In this document: in pieces, positions 40,752-50,989 of the stretch
How positions within the stretch are numbered: the first letter of the stretch is position 1
Layout of the letters: each line of letters opens with the position of its first letter
NCBI RefSeq assembly: GCF_000830985.1
Contig: NZ_CP007151.1
Span: 3,782,001 to 3,846,000, forward strand
DNA length: 64,000 nt
Source: Marinobacter similis
GTDB lineage: Bacteria > Pseudomonadota > Gammaproteobacteria > Pseudomonadales > Oleiphilaceae
Reading direction: 5' to 3'
Notes under the pieces: model-generated
Told to the model about the DNA's origin: nothing
Database searches by the model: none
Seen by the model: only the letters and a program-made list of their open reading frames with translations
Position numbers and translations under genes: made by a program

Positions 40752-41972
40752 TTATTGGAAGGAGGTGATCAGTTCGCCAGAATGGCTCAAGAGCTCAATC
40801 AGACCCAGCTGCGCCAGCTTTTCCAGTTCAATACCGGTTTTCAGGCTCTCCGCGCGCTGGCCCAGCGCCTGGAGATACTCAGAGGTGGAGAGGTCGCCGA
40901 CCTGCCACTGCTTCTCAAGCAAATCGGCACTTCGCTGTACACGCCCCTGGGACAGTTCTTTCCATCGACGGAGTTGCTTGTCGTATCGCTTCCAGGAAGC
41001 GCGAGCGCCCGCCAGGTCATATTGTTGTTTCCGGTAGAGCGCCTGAAACCGCGCTTCGGCCTCCACAGCCCGTCGATTCGCAGCCCGGATTTCAGCGCTG
41101 TAGTTATTACGGACGTTCAGAGGGATCGAGAATGTCAGGCCAACCACGCTCTCTCCGCCGTCACGTCCTCCGCTCAGCCCTACTGTCGGCGATGCTGTCG
41201 CTTTGCGCCTGGCAACCTCTGCCTCACTTTTCAACACCTGCCACTTGGCTCGAGCGGCTGCAATTGACGGGTGTGCCAACAGATCGGCATCACCAATCTG
41301 GGACTCCAGCGCTGGCCATATATACTCGGGGATTCCCCCATCCTGAGGCCTCCAGTCCGGCAGACGTTCTTGAACCTGAGTTTCTGCCCGATTAACTGCG
41401 GCCTTTGCCTGGGCGACTTCGCTCAACTGACGGGATAGATTTAAAAACAGAAGCTCTGCGTCGGCACGCCCCAGATCACCTGCCTGCTGGCGCTGTTCAA
41501 CCTGGTCCAGCAAGGTATCCAGGCGCTGCTGTTGGGATTCAGCAATTTCCTCAAACAGCGTAGTGGCGCGCCACTCGACAAGCGCAAACAATGATTCAGA
41601 CGTTTGTGTCAGAACTGCTTCGCTCAAGCCAGCTTGCGCAGAAAGCCTGATCAGCTTTGCCTTCTCCTGTAATGCGCCCTGTTGATCAGACCAATCGATC
41701 GTTTGTGACAGCCCTGCCTCAAAGTTATTCTCACTGCCCGTTCTGTCTGCTCCCACGGACAACTCCGGGTTATACAGCGGTTGTTCACTTGCCTCAGCGT
41801 CCTCTTTCCGCGCTGCCGCCTGCTCTGTCGCCGCCAGTACCTCTGGGTGCTTGCTTATCTGGCCAGTGAGCCAATTCGCCCAATTAACAGTCTCCGCCTG
41901 ACCTAACAGAGGAATGGACAATAGTACTGAACACAGCAACGCCCGAAGCGAGTGCTTGCTTGCCTTCATCAT
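40752..41972 (-). CDS. TolC-family outer membrane factor of RND operon 1
   Basis: 406 residues: signal peptide (…LLGQAETVNW) then two repeats of long alpha-helical stretches (ETQVQERLPDW, DLLEKQWQVGDLSTSEYLQA), the TolC/CusC pattern. ATG 41972 follows GGGAG; an ATG three bases later is also possible. It should form the outer membrane channel of the efflux complex. First gene of the operon, 24 bases before the adaptor. Confidence 0.9.
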   Translation of the reverse strand: MMKASKHSLRALLCSVLLSIPLLGQAETVNWANWLTGQISKHPEVLAATEQAAARKEDAEASEQPLYNPELSVGADRTGSENNFEAGLSQTIDWSDQQGALQEKAKLIRLSAQAGLSEAVLTQTSESLFALVEWRATTLFEEIAESQQQRLDTLLDQVEQRQQAGDLGRADAELLFLNLSRQLSEVAQAKAAVNRAETQVQERLPDWRPQDGGIPEYIWPALESQIGDADLLAHPSIAAARAKWQVLKSEAEVARRKATASPTVGLSGGRDGGESVVGLTFSIPLNVRNNYSAEIRAANRRAVEAEARFQALYRKQQYDLAGARASWKRYDKQLRRWKELSQGRVQRSADLLEKQWQVGDLSTSEYLQALGQRAESLKTGIELEKLAQLGLIELLSHSGELITSFQ

Positions 41973-42385
41973 CGTTCTCCCGAAGCGATTAGTAGCCAAA
42001 AATTATGGGCGTGAGAAGCCCGTGGCGAGGTAGGAAGTGATCGAAATGTTAAGTGCAAACTTTGAATTGAGTTTGAATTTGCAGCTTATTTTAGAAAAAT
42101 CGCCTAGGGCCTGCGCGACAGAAGCTTTTGACCTGCCGTGTTTTGAACCGGATCATCGCCCGACTGGCCAGTTGGTCAACCGGGGCGCCAGCATGGCTCA
42201 CGGCATCACCCTCAGACCGAGTAATCAGGGAGAGGTTGTTAACCGTTTTCAGCCTGGTGACACCTTCCCGCACCATGAGCATTGACTATTGACTCGATAG
42301 TTACAGAGCCGTAAAGTCACGCAACCTAAATGCGAATTATTTTTACCTGCATTAATAACAGCAAATGATAACGGAGAATAACCAC
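41973..42385. other. Divergent control region between RND operon 1 and TonB receptor
   Basis: This 413-base gap separates divergent genes. Short open frames on both strands (for example 42037-42285) have no ribosome-binding site or recognisable product. A+T-rich stretches near 42325-42360 are suitable for promoters; a partial Fur-like pattern there is too weak to call. Confidence 0.5.
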
Positions 42386-44527
42386 ATGTTTAAACCTTCC
42401 CGACTATCACTGGCCGTGGCAATCAGCCTTGCCCCGGGTCTGAACTGGGCCGCCGGGGACGACCTGCCCCAGATGCTTGAACCCATGGAAATCATTGGCG
42501 ATGCTTCTGCCGCCCAGACCTTGCCAGGGTCAGGCTACGTTGTTGGTGAGCAGCAGATGAAAACCGAAGTTGAGACCGACATCAACCAGGTACTGAAAAC
42601 CGTTCCGGGTGTCTATGTGCGGGAAGAGGAAGGTCTGGGTCTGCGCCCTAACATCGGCATCCGCGGCGCCACGGCCGAGCGCAGCAGCAATGTCACCCTG
42701 ATGGAAGATGGCATTCTTATCGCACCGGCGCCCTACTCCAATCCGGCCGCCTATTATTTCCCGACGCTGAAGCGGATGTCCTCGCTGGAAGTGCTCAAGG
42801 GTGCCCCGCTGCTGCGCTATGGCCCGCAAACCACCGGCGGTGCCATCAACCTGATTTCCACACCCATTCCCGAAGAGCGGCAGGGTTATATTGAGACCGT
42901 CACCAACGACCGCGGCTCCACCGACGTTCATGTAACCTATGGTGACACGGCCGGCGACTGGGGCTACCTGCTTGAGACCGTCCAGCGCTCCGCGAAAGGC
43001 TTCAAGGAAATTGACCGCAGCAACCGCGATACCGGCTTTGATATCGAAGACTATGTCGGCAAACTGCGCTGGCAGGGTGATCGCCAAAGCGTGACCACCA
43101 AGCTGCAATACTCCGAGGAAACCTCCAACTCCAGTTACCTCGGCCTGACCGATGCGGACTTCAGCCAGGATCCGAACCGGCGTTACGGGCTGTCCAGCGT
43201 CGACCAGATGAACAACACCCACTCCGGCATCAGCCTGACCCACCAGTTCGAGTGGAGCGACACCGTGAGCAGCACCACGACCCTCTACCGCAACGACTTC
43301 AAGCGGAACTGGTTCAAGCTCAGTGGCGGTGGAAACATCATCGACGCGGCAAACGCAGGAGACGCCAATGCCCAGGGTATTCTGGACGGCACAGTTGATG
43401 CCAGCGGCCTGGATTACAAAAACAACGCCAGGGACTACCTGTCCGAGGGCGTGCAGGTAAACTTTGATGTCGACATGGGCAGCCACCAGTTTGATTTCGG
43501 CGCCCGCTACCACGAAGATGAAATGGATCGTTTCCAGCCGGTCGATGTTTATGACCAGGTCAACGGCTCTCTGGTGTTCCAGAACACTGTCGCCCCCACG
43601 GGCAGCAATAATCGCTTTGAGACCGGCGAGGCCCTGAGCTTCTGGGCGCTCGACACCTGGCAGGCGACGGACAAGCTCAGCGTTAACCTCGCCTTACGCT
43701 ACGAGGATGTGAAAACCGGTCGCACCCAATACGCGGATCCCGGCCGCACAACCGTCGAGAGCACCCGCGCCAATGACAGTGCTGAACTCCTGCCCGGCGC
43801 TTCCTTTACCTATGACCTGTCCCAAAGCTGGCAGGTTCTGGGTGGAGTGCACCGGGGTTTCTCCCCTCTCGGAGGTGGCGCCAAGGCAAACGAAGAGCCG
43901 GAAACAAGCAAGAACTGGGAGGCCGGCCTTCGGTACTTTGGCAATGCGTTCTTCGCGGAAATGATCGGCTTCTACAGCGACTTCTCCAACAAAGCCGAAA
44001 ACTGTTCCGTGGGATCGCCGTGCAGCAATGGCGCCACCTCCGGCAGTTTCGTAACCGGCGAGGCCGAAATTGCCGGTGTTGAGTTCCAGCTCCAGACCGG
44101 CACTCGGGCGGGAGAGTTCTACCTTCCGGTCAGCCTTACCTACACCTTTACCCAGGCGGAAATCAGCAAGGACAATGCCGCCTCGGGCCTGAAAAAAGGT
44201 GAGCAGCTCAAGGACGTACCTGAAAACCAGATGAGCTTCCGAACAGGCATGGAACACCCGAGTGGCTGGGACAACTACCTTGTGGCCACCTACACCGACG
44301 AATTGTGTGTCAGCGCGGGATGCAACAACACCGCCACGAAACTGGACGAGACCGAGTCCCTGTTCCTGGTCGATTTCATTAGCCGCTACGCACTGACCGC
44401 CAGTGCGGATGTCTTCCTGAAAGTGGACAATGTGTTCGATGAGCAGCAAATTGTCTCACGTTTGCCTGACGGCGCCATGGCAAACCTGCCACGCACCGCC
44501 TCATTGGGGGTAAGCGTCAATTTCTGA
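42386..44527 (+). CDS. TonB-dependent outer membrane receptor
   Basis: 713 residues from ATG 42386, with GGAG nine bases upstream. A signal peptide (…GLNWAAGD) precedes the plug domain (INQVLKTVPGVYVREEEG, GIRGATAERSSNVTLMEDGI) and a 22-strand barrel ending in Phe (SLGVSVNF). The plug resembles FecA-type receptors. It should import an iron chelate or, given its place between metal-efflux operons, another metal complex, driven by TonB. The gene is intact. Confidence 0.92.
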   Translation: MFKPSRLSLAVAISLAPGLNWAAGDDLPQMLEPMEIIGDASAAQTLPGSGYVVGEQQMKTEVETDINQVLKTVPGVYVREEEGLGLRPNIGIRGATAERSSNVTLMEDGILIAPAPYSNPAAYYFPTLKRMSSLEVLKGAPLLRYGPQTTGGAINLISTPIPEERQGYIETVTNDRGSTDVHVTYGDTAGDWGYLLETVQRSAKGFKEIDRSNRDTGFDIEDYVGKLRWQGDRQSVTTKLQYSEETSNSSYLGLTDADFSQDPNRRYGLSSVDQMNNTHSGISLTHQFEWSDTVSSTTTLYRNDFKRNWFKLSGGGNIIDAANAGDANAQGILDGTVDASGLDYKNNARDYLSEGVQVNFDVDMGSHQFDFGARYHEDEMDRFQPVDVYDQVNGSLVFQNTVAPTGSNNRFETGEALSFWALDTWQATDKLSVNLALRYEDVKTGRTQYADPGRTTVESTRANDSAELLPGASFTYDLSQSWQVLGGVHRGFSPLGGGAKANEEPETSKNWEAGLRYFGNAFFAEMIGFYSDFSNKAENCSVGSPCSNGATSGSFVTGEAEIAGVEFQLQTGTRAGEFYLPVSLTYTFTQAEISKDNAASGLKKGEQLKDVPENQMSFRTGMEHPSGWDNYLVATYTDELCVSAGCNNTATKLDETESLFLVDFISRYALTASADVFLKVDNVFDEQQIVSRLPDGAMANLPRTASLGVSVNF

Positions 44528-44621
44528 CGAACAACCGGAGGGCGCTTGATTTCCGGGTGACTTCGCGTTTGCGTTGCGACATTAAAGAGCCCTGGCCCGA
44601 GGCCCAGGCTCAGAGTGCTGA

Positions 44622-44650
44622 CAAACCCTCGCCATTTCGGCGAGGGTTTG
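44622..44650 (+). terminator. Hairpin after the TonB receptor gene
   Basis: A perfect 12-bp stem (CAAACCCTCGCC/GGCGAGGGTTTG) with a 5-nt loop. There is no separate T-tract. It lies between convergent genes and may serve both strands. Confidence 0.65.
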
Positions 44651-44683
44651 CAGCCGCGATGCCGCCATCCAGTTCAAAGAGAA

Positions 44684-45028
44684 CTAGCTTGAAGTGGGCT
44701 GAAGTGCGTCCTCATCATTTGCACCATCCTCGATGCGAACAGCCCGAACCAGGCGGGATACCAGTACCTTGCCATCCCCCGGGTGTCCATCCCGGGTCCT
44801 GCTCGTTCGCACAATGATGTCTACAACTTCATCGGCAACAGTTTCAGTCGCTACATCTACTTCCAGCTTGACCATCTGCACTTTCTCCAGAGGCGACTCA
44901 TCGCCGACCAGATGACCAAATTCGTTGAGAGACACGACGGCAATGCTTGCCACTCCCTTGACTTTGGCCAGAGCATCAACCACATGCTCCGCCATCACCT
45001 CTCTGACATACGCCTTTATTTCATACAT
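44684..45028 (-). CDS. PII-like protein linked to HME-RND pump (PII-NG type)
   Basis: 114 residues of the PII signal-protein fold: MYEIKAYVREVMAEHVVDAL at the start and KVQMVKLEVDVATETVADEV, then a GDGKVLVS segment as in PII B-loops. ATG is preceded by AGGAGAAGG. A PII group (PII-NG) is known to occur next to heavy-metal RND genes; this gene lies 18 bases after such a pump and fits that group. The uridylylated Tyr of classic GlnB is not evident. Possible metal- or nucleotide-responsive regulator of the pump; function not established. Confidence 0.85.
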   Translation of the reverse strand: MYEIKAYVREVMAEHVVDALAKVKGVASIAVVSLNEFGHLVGDESPLEKVQMVKLEVDVATETVADEVVDIIVRTSRTRDGHPGDGKVLVSRLVRAVRIEDGANDEDALQPTSS

Positions 45029-45045
45029 AAACCTTCTCCTGACTA

Positions 45046-48000
45046 TCAGACTTCAACGTCACGACGTTCGGATGCAAACCACTGGTACACACTGGGCAAC
45101 ACCAACAGCGTCAGCAGCGTTGAAGTGATCAGACCGCCAACCACAACCGTTGCCAGCGGCCGCTGGACATTGGAACCAATGCCGTCTGCCAGTAGCAGGG
45201 GAATCAGCCCCAGGATAGCCACCGAGGCTGTCATCAGAACCGGCCGTAAACGGCGTTGAGCGCCCAGCTTGACTGCTTCAATGACTTCATAGCCTTCGTC
45301 CCGCAACTGATTGATGTAGCTGACCATCACCACACCGTTCAGTACGGCTACGCCAAACACCGCGATGAATCCCACAGCAGCAGGCACGGAGAGGTAAAGC
45401 CCCGTCACAAATAACGCGACAATGCCACCAGTAACCGCAAAGGGCACATTCATGAAGATCAGCGCCGCATAGCGCAGACTACTGAATGCCGAAAAGAGAA
45501 GCAGAAAAATAAGCGCCAGGGTAATAGGCACAACAATCGCCAGCCGCGCCATGGCCCTTTCCTGGTTCTCAAACTGGCCGCCGAACTCCACGAAATACCC
45601 CGGCGGCATGTCCACTTGCTCCTCAATCCGCTTGCGCAAATCCTGAACAACACCGCCCATATCGCGACCACGTACGTTCATCTGCACGTACTGTCGCCGA
45701 CTGGCATTGGAGCGTGAAATCTTCTTGGGTCCCGCGTACATATCAACATCAGCTACCCGTGAAAGCGGGATCAGTTCGCCACTGTTGCCCCTGAGGGGAA
45801 GCTTCCTGATTTCATCGATGGACCCGCGATAGGACTCCTGCAGCCGGGCGAAAATCTCAAATCGCCGGACACCGTCGAAGACCAGCCCGGCGCCTTTACC
45901 ACCTATACCGGTTTCAACCGTACTCATCAGGTTATCGACGCTGATGCCGAACTGCGCCAGCACTTCACGGTCGGGGCGAATAACGATCTGTTTTTTACCC
46001 GCACTCTGCTGAGCGCGGACGTCCGTTGCACCAGGCACCTCTTGCGCCAGTGCCGCCACTTCCCTGCCGATCCGGCCCAACTCGTCCAGGTCGTCGCCGA
46101 AAATGCTGGCAACCAGTTGCGCCTGAACGCCTGACAGGAGTTCGTCGGTTCTGAGCTGAATCGGTTGGGACAGATTGTTGGCAAGCCCGGGAACCCGCTC
46201 ATCCAAAGCCTCTGCAATCCTGCTTTGGAGATCCTCGTAGCTCACGTCCTCTCGCCACTGATCCAGGGGCTTCAGATTGACGAGCGTCGCGACAACGTTC
46301 ACAGGTTCAGGATCACCACCCACTTCGGCACGACCGATCCGGGCATAGGTGCCGGTGACCTCTGGAAATTCGTCTACAACGGACTGTATCCGTTTGCCAT
46401 ACTTGATGGCAGATTCCAGGCTGGCTCCAGGAGGCAGTGTCGAGCGAATCTGGAACGTGCCTTCCTGAGCGTGGGCACGAATTCGCTCCCGAGATAGGGA
46501 AACAGCAGAAGACTGCCGGCAAAAGCAATGACGGCAACGCCCATCACAATCTTAGGGGCTTTGACGACAGTATTCACCACCGGCTTGTATAGCCGGTTCA
46601 GGAACAGAACCAGCTTCGGCTCTTTGTGACGCCCACCCATCTTGAATGACAGGGAGGCCAGAACAGGCACCAACGTCAACGCGAGTAACAGCGCACCGAT
46701 CAACGCAAAGCTGATGGTGTAGGCCATGGGCGAAAACAGCTTGCCTTCAACGCCCTGTAGCGTAAACAGCGGCAGAAAAACGATGATGATGATGCCAATC
46801 GCAAACACGATCGGACGAGCCACTTCCCGGGCGGACTCACCTACAAGCCTCAAAACGCTGATCTTTTCATCGGATCGCTCCTCAAGGTGTCGGAAGATGT
46901 TCTCTATCATCACGACAGCGCCGTCCACCATCATGCCGATGCCGATAGCCAGCCCCCCCAGACTCATCAGGTTGGCCGACAGGCCCGACATGCGCATAGC
47001 AATGAACGCAAAGAGTACAGACAACGGCAACGTCGCCACCACGATCAGTGTGGAACGAATATTTCCCAGGAACAGATAGAGAAAAACCAGCACCAGAACC
47101 GAGCCTTCAAGCAGCGCTTTCTCGACAGTGCCTATAGCCTTGCCCACCAAGTCTGCCTGAGAGTAATACGCTTCAATCTTCAGCCCCTCTGGGAGTGACT
47201 TGTTCAGGTCGTCGATTTTTGCATTGACGTCCTCAAGTACCTGACTGGTGTTGGTCCCGATCAACTTCATCACGTAACCGCCCACGGATTCCTCACCTGA
47301 GGACACCTCTGCGCCACGGCGAATTGCCGGTCCAAGGCCAACCTTCGCCACATCCTTGACGTAAATAGGAGATTCTCCCTCACTCTTGGACACAATGATG
47401 TTCCGGATATCTTTGATGCCTGCGGTACCGGAGTTGACCCAGCCGTAACCGCGGACAATGTACTCTTCACCTCCGCGAGTAATGAATGAGGCGCCGACGT
47501 TACGATTATTCTGGGTGAGGGCGCCGCGAACATCAGACACCGTCAGGTTCCTTGCCTGAAGCTTCTGCGCATCGATATTGACCTGGTACTGCTTTACCTC
47601 GCCGCCGATAGAAAGCACACCGGTTACGCCCGGCACGGTCCTGAGCTGGGGTTTGACAATCCAGTCCTGAATTGTGCGAATTTCCTGCAGGCTGTATTGA
47701 TCTTTATCCTCAGCTTCCAGGGAATACATCAGGATGCGCCCAAGACCGCTTGCGATGGGCCCGAGTTCGGGTTCCCCCATCCCTTCGGGAATCTGGCGTT
47801 TGGCCTCGGATAGCCGTTCGTTAACTAGTCGCCTGGCGAAGTAGATATCGGTGCCATCTTCGAAATAGATGTCACCCGCGAAAGTCCGAAAATCGACGTG
47901 CTCTGCACTTTTTCTAACTTGGGAATACCATACATGCTGATCTCAACGGGATAGGAAATCAGCGTTTCGATATCAACCGGCGACAATCCAGGACTGGTAG

Positions 48001-48151
48001 TGAATACCTGAACCATGGTCGGTGTCGCGTCCGGAAACGCATCCACCGGCAGTTTTTGAAATGAAAATACGCCGGCAACGATCACGGCGATAGCAAAAAC
48101 AAGCGTCATCAGACGATTGTTCAGCGCATAATTCACAATTGCGTTGATCAT
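45046..48151 (-). CDS. HME-RND heavy-metal efflux pump of operon 2 (two frameshifts)
   Basis: About 1035 residues with RND layout; the fourth helix reads SANLMSLGGLAIGIGMMVDG. N-terminus MINAIVNYALNNRLMTLVF. The frame breaks near 47885 (repair gives GDIYFEDGTDIYFARRLV) and near 46465 (CTCAGGAAGG lacks one base; EEGTFQIRSTLPPGASL-like reading follows). Similar to, but clearly different from, the pump at 36268-39463. Should pump metal ions out through the adjacent adaptor and TolC-like factor. Followed by the PII-like gene. Confidence 0.92.
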
Positions 48152-48165
48152 ACTCCCCCCGAGTA

Positions 48166-49349
48166 TTAGTGTCCGTGAGCGGCGCTGCGGCCACTGGCGG
48201 TAATGGCCGACATCAGATCAAAAGCGCCCACTGAAACCACTTCCGTGTTTGCGCTGATGCCGGATTTAATCTCTATCCAGTCGTTAGCCTCCTTGCCAAG
48301 AGTGACTGGAACCGCTTTGTAGGCTCCCCCTTCATTACCCGGAACAAATACAACGGACTCGTCATCGATGGTTTGCACGGCATCGTGCGGAACCAGGGGC
48401 AGTGATGCCGCCGATTGAGTCATGACTCTCGCTTTGGCATAGGTATTTGGACGAAGGTCGCCGTTGGGGGATTCGAGTACAACGCGAACCGGAATGGTGC
48501 GGGTTTCCTCATCAAGCTCATTTGAGATCCAGGACACTTCCCCGGTGTGAAAGCGGTCTTCAACCGACTTTGAGAAGACCTGAACTTCATCTCCGACGGA
48601 TACCCTGCCAATGTCAGTTTCGGCAACTTGCAACATCACCCACACCACAGAGGTATCAGCTACAGTAAAAGGCGTATCTGAAGAGCTTAAGGTTTGGCCC
48701 AACCGGGCATCCATGCGCTCAATGCGCCCCTGGATAGGAGAACGGAGCGCGTACTGTGCGAGACTGCTATCTGCGGCTGACGAATCACTGCCAAAAACCG
48801 CCAGTTGCTCACGAATAGAATCGTACTCCGCTGTAATCTCAAGATAAGCGGCTTTGGCGTCCAGGAACTCTTCTTCGCTGGTGAAGCTTTCACTCCGCAA
48901 TTGCTTTTCTCGCTGATACTCCGCAGTCGCGGCTTCTTTCCGAGCTTTCAACGAGTTCAGGCGGGAACGAATGCGGGCCAACTCAACGCTGTTCAACGCG
49001 GCCAACAACTGGCCTTTTTCAACCTGGTCCCCCAGATCAACAGCCAGTCTCGAAAGCTTTCCCTGCAATAGCGGCCCTACCTCAGCGACGCGATCCGGAA
49101 CATAGTGAACTTCAGCTGGCGCAGTGACGATATTGTCAGCACGGCCTCGGGGCACCGTTACAGTCTGCACGGAGAGCAACTCGCTCTGCTCTGGAGTCAG
49201 ATGAACTTCGCGGGCCTCACTGCCTTCAGCCGAGTGCCCAGCCTCACCCTTTTGGTGCTGCCCTCCTTCGGCTTCTTCGGCGCCGTACGCCAGTGCTGAT
49301 AGACCAGAAAACTGATCGCGACAAACAATATCTGCAGATTTCGAATCAT
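48166..49349 (-). CDS. RND periplasmic adaptor of operon 2 (frameshifted signal peptide)
   Basis: About 394 residues. The start ATG 49349 follows GAAGGTG and gives MIRNLQILFVAISFLV; adding one T near 49305 joins it to SALAYGAEEAEGG, completing a signal peptide. Without this repair only an implausible longer start is open. The rest is a CusB/HlyD adaptor with coiled-coil hairpin (SLKARKEAATAEYQREKQL) and lipoyl halves. A short His/Glu stretch follows the signal peptide. It bridges pump and outer membrane factor, 14 bases before the pump gene. Confidence 0.88.
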
Positions 49350-49436
49350 CTAAACACCTTCGATATAAGAGAACGTTCAACCATTAATTTTCTTGTCATC
49401 AGGAACCGGATGACATTGAAAGGGCACCGCCGGTGC

Positions 49437-50697
49437 TCACTTCCACGCCCGGACGGCGTCGATATAGTCGTGTTGCACTTGGACGTATTCCTTCCTCACC
49501 GACAAAAGATTGTCCTGAGCGGACAGGACATCGGAAGCATCGACTTTTCCCGCTTGAAGAGCTTTCTGCATAAGTTGCAGCGTTTCCTCCGAACGCTCGA
49601 GAATCGACTCGTTCATCTGGCGCAATCTGCGTACGGCGGATTCGTACTGAGCTACAGCAGATACGACCTGGCGTTCAGTAGCCAAACGCAGTGCCTCGGC
49701 CTCAAGCTCGGACATTTTCAACTGAGCCGAGGCCTTCCTTTTTTCACCGGAATAATCATGAAACACAGTCAGAGGCATCGACACACCCGCACCAAAAAGG
49801 TTGGATCTTTCCTCCCGCTCGTAGAACCCGAACACTTTCAGGTTCGGAATACTTAGACTCTTGGCCAGTTCCAGGCCGGACTCATTCGCAGCAATTCTGG
49901 CGGCTGCCGCTTTCAGATCCCCTCTCTGGCGCTGAGCATCGCGACCAGGCGATTAGTTGGTGGCAAGTTGGCACGAGCTACATTGAGTTCTCCCACGACC
50001 CCTACCGCATCGGAGGGGGACACCCCAAGAACTTCCGTCAGGTCAATTTTTGATTGCCTAAGCTTTTGCTCCGCTTCGGCCTTCTGGCTCTTAGCTCTTG
50101 CCAAGCCAATGACAGCGGTATTGAGGTCAATCCGGGTCTGTTTGCCCCGCTCAACGGACACCTCGACCAGCTCTTTGGTTCGCTGCATCAGCTCAACGGT
50201 GCGGCTTGCCGTTTCCAGCTCTTTCTGTGCAAGCAGTATTTTGAAGTAGGCTGACCGCACTCGGGCCTTGGTCGCCACCTTCAGGTATTCAAGTTCCTGC
50301 TGTTGAGAAGTGAGAGTGCTCTGAGCACGCGACTGACCGAGATCGCCCCGATTGCCCATCCAGACTTCCTGAGTAACCCGAACCTCGTAATTCAGTGACT
50401 GATCCGCCTGATCTGGATTATCACGCCACTCAGCTCAAGCTCCGGGTTGCTGGGCGCCCAGCGGCTGGCATGATCGAGCTCAGCTTCTTGCATGGACACT
50501 GCAGCCCGCCTCAAAGCCAACACCGGGCTATTCTCAAATGCCATTACCATTGCCTCTCTCAAGGAGACAGCCTGGCTGGCCTTGGCTCGTTGGTACTCCT
50601 TGAGTGAAACGCTCTCCCCGGCCGTGGCCGCCGCCGAAGGCATGACGTTCAAGATTCCGGGTACTATCAGCACCCACAACAACAGTCGTTTGTTCAT
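49437..50697 (-). CDS. TolC-family outer membrane factor of operon 2 (two frameshifts)
   Basis: About 420 residues: signal peptide (…VMPSAAATAG), then helical repeats (LKVATKARVRSAYFKILLAQ, KALQAGKVDASDVLSAQDN). The frame breaks near 50385 (GGCGTGATAAT lacks one G, giving DNPDQADQSLNYEVR) and near 49912 (GAGGGGATC lacks one G, giving REGDLKAAAARIAANES). Should form the outer membrane channel. First gene of operon 2. Confidence 0.88.
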
Positions 50698-50924
50698 TCA
50701 ATATCATCCTGGCTATTTGACTGAGATACATGAATCAGCGTTTTCGCCGTAAATGCCAGGACGACCCTACAGACAGACCTTTAAATCAGTCTGAATTCGG
50801 CGTCATCAAACCTAAACTCGTACGGAGTTCAACGAAACTATGGCGGGGTATACGTCAAAAAGTGGTGAAAGAAAGGGACAAAAGAGGAGGGCATCATCCA
50901 GCGCATGGGAGGGAGCACAGATGA

Positions 50925-50956
50925 AAAAAACGACGGGCCTATTTCAGCCCGTCGTT
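50925..50956 (-). terminator. Rho-independent terminator after the DcaP-like porin
   Basis: A 9-bp perfect stem (ACGACGGGC/GCCCGTCGT) with an 8-nt loop, then a run of T on the minus strand. A classic terminator for the porin gene that ends at 50990. Confidence 0.92.
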
Positions 50957-50989
50957 GGGTCCAATTATGTGAAGCAACACTATGAACGA

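Noticed and set aside
42037-42285. Short open frames before the TonB receptor
   Set aside because: No ribosome-binding site, no recognisable domain, and overlapping frames on both strands; probably chance.
42320-42360. Fur box before the TonB receptor
   Set aside because: Only part of the 19-bp consensus matches by eye; not enough to call without a scoring matrix.
43694-44449. Long frames antisense to the TonB receptor (also 42530-43513)
   Set aside because: They are shadows of a high-G+C coding gene whose sense product is a clear receptor.
48166-49380. Start of adaptor 2 at 49380
   Set aside because: That start gives no signal peptide. ATG 49349 with a Shine-Dalgarno and one restored base gives a proper exported protein.
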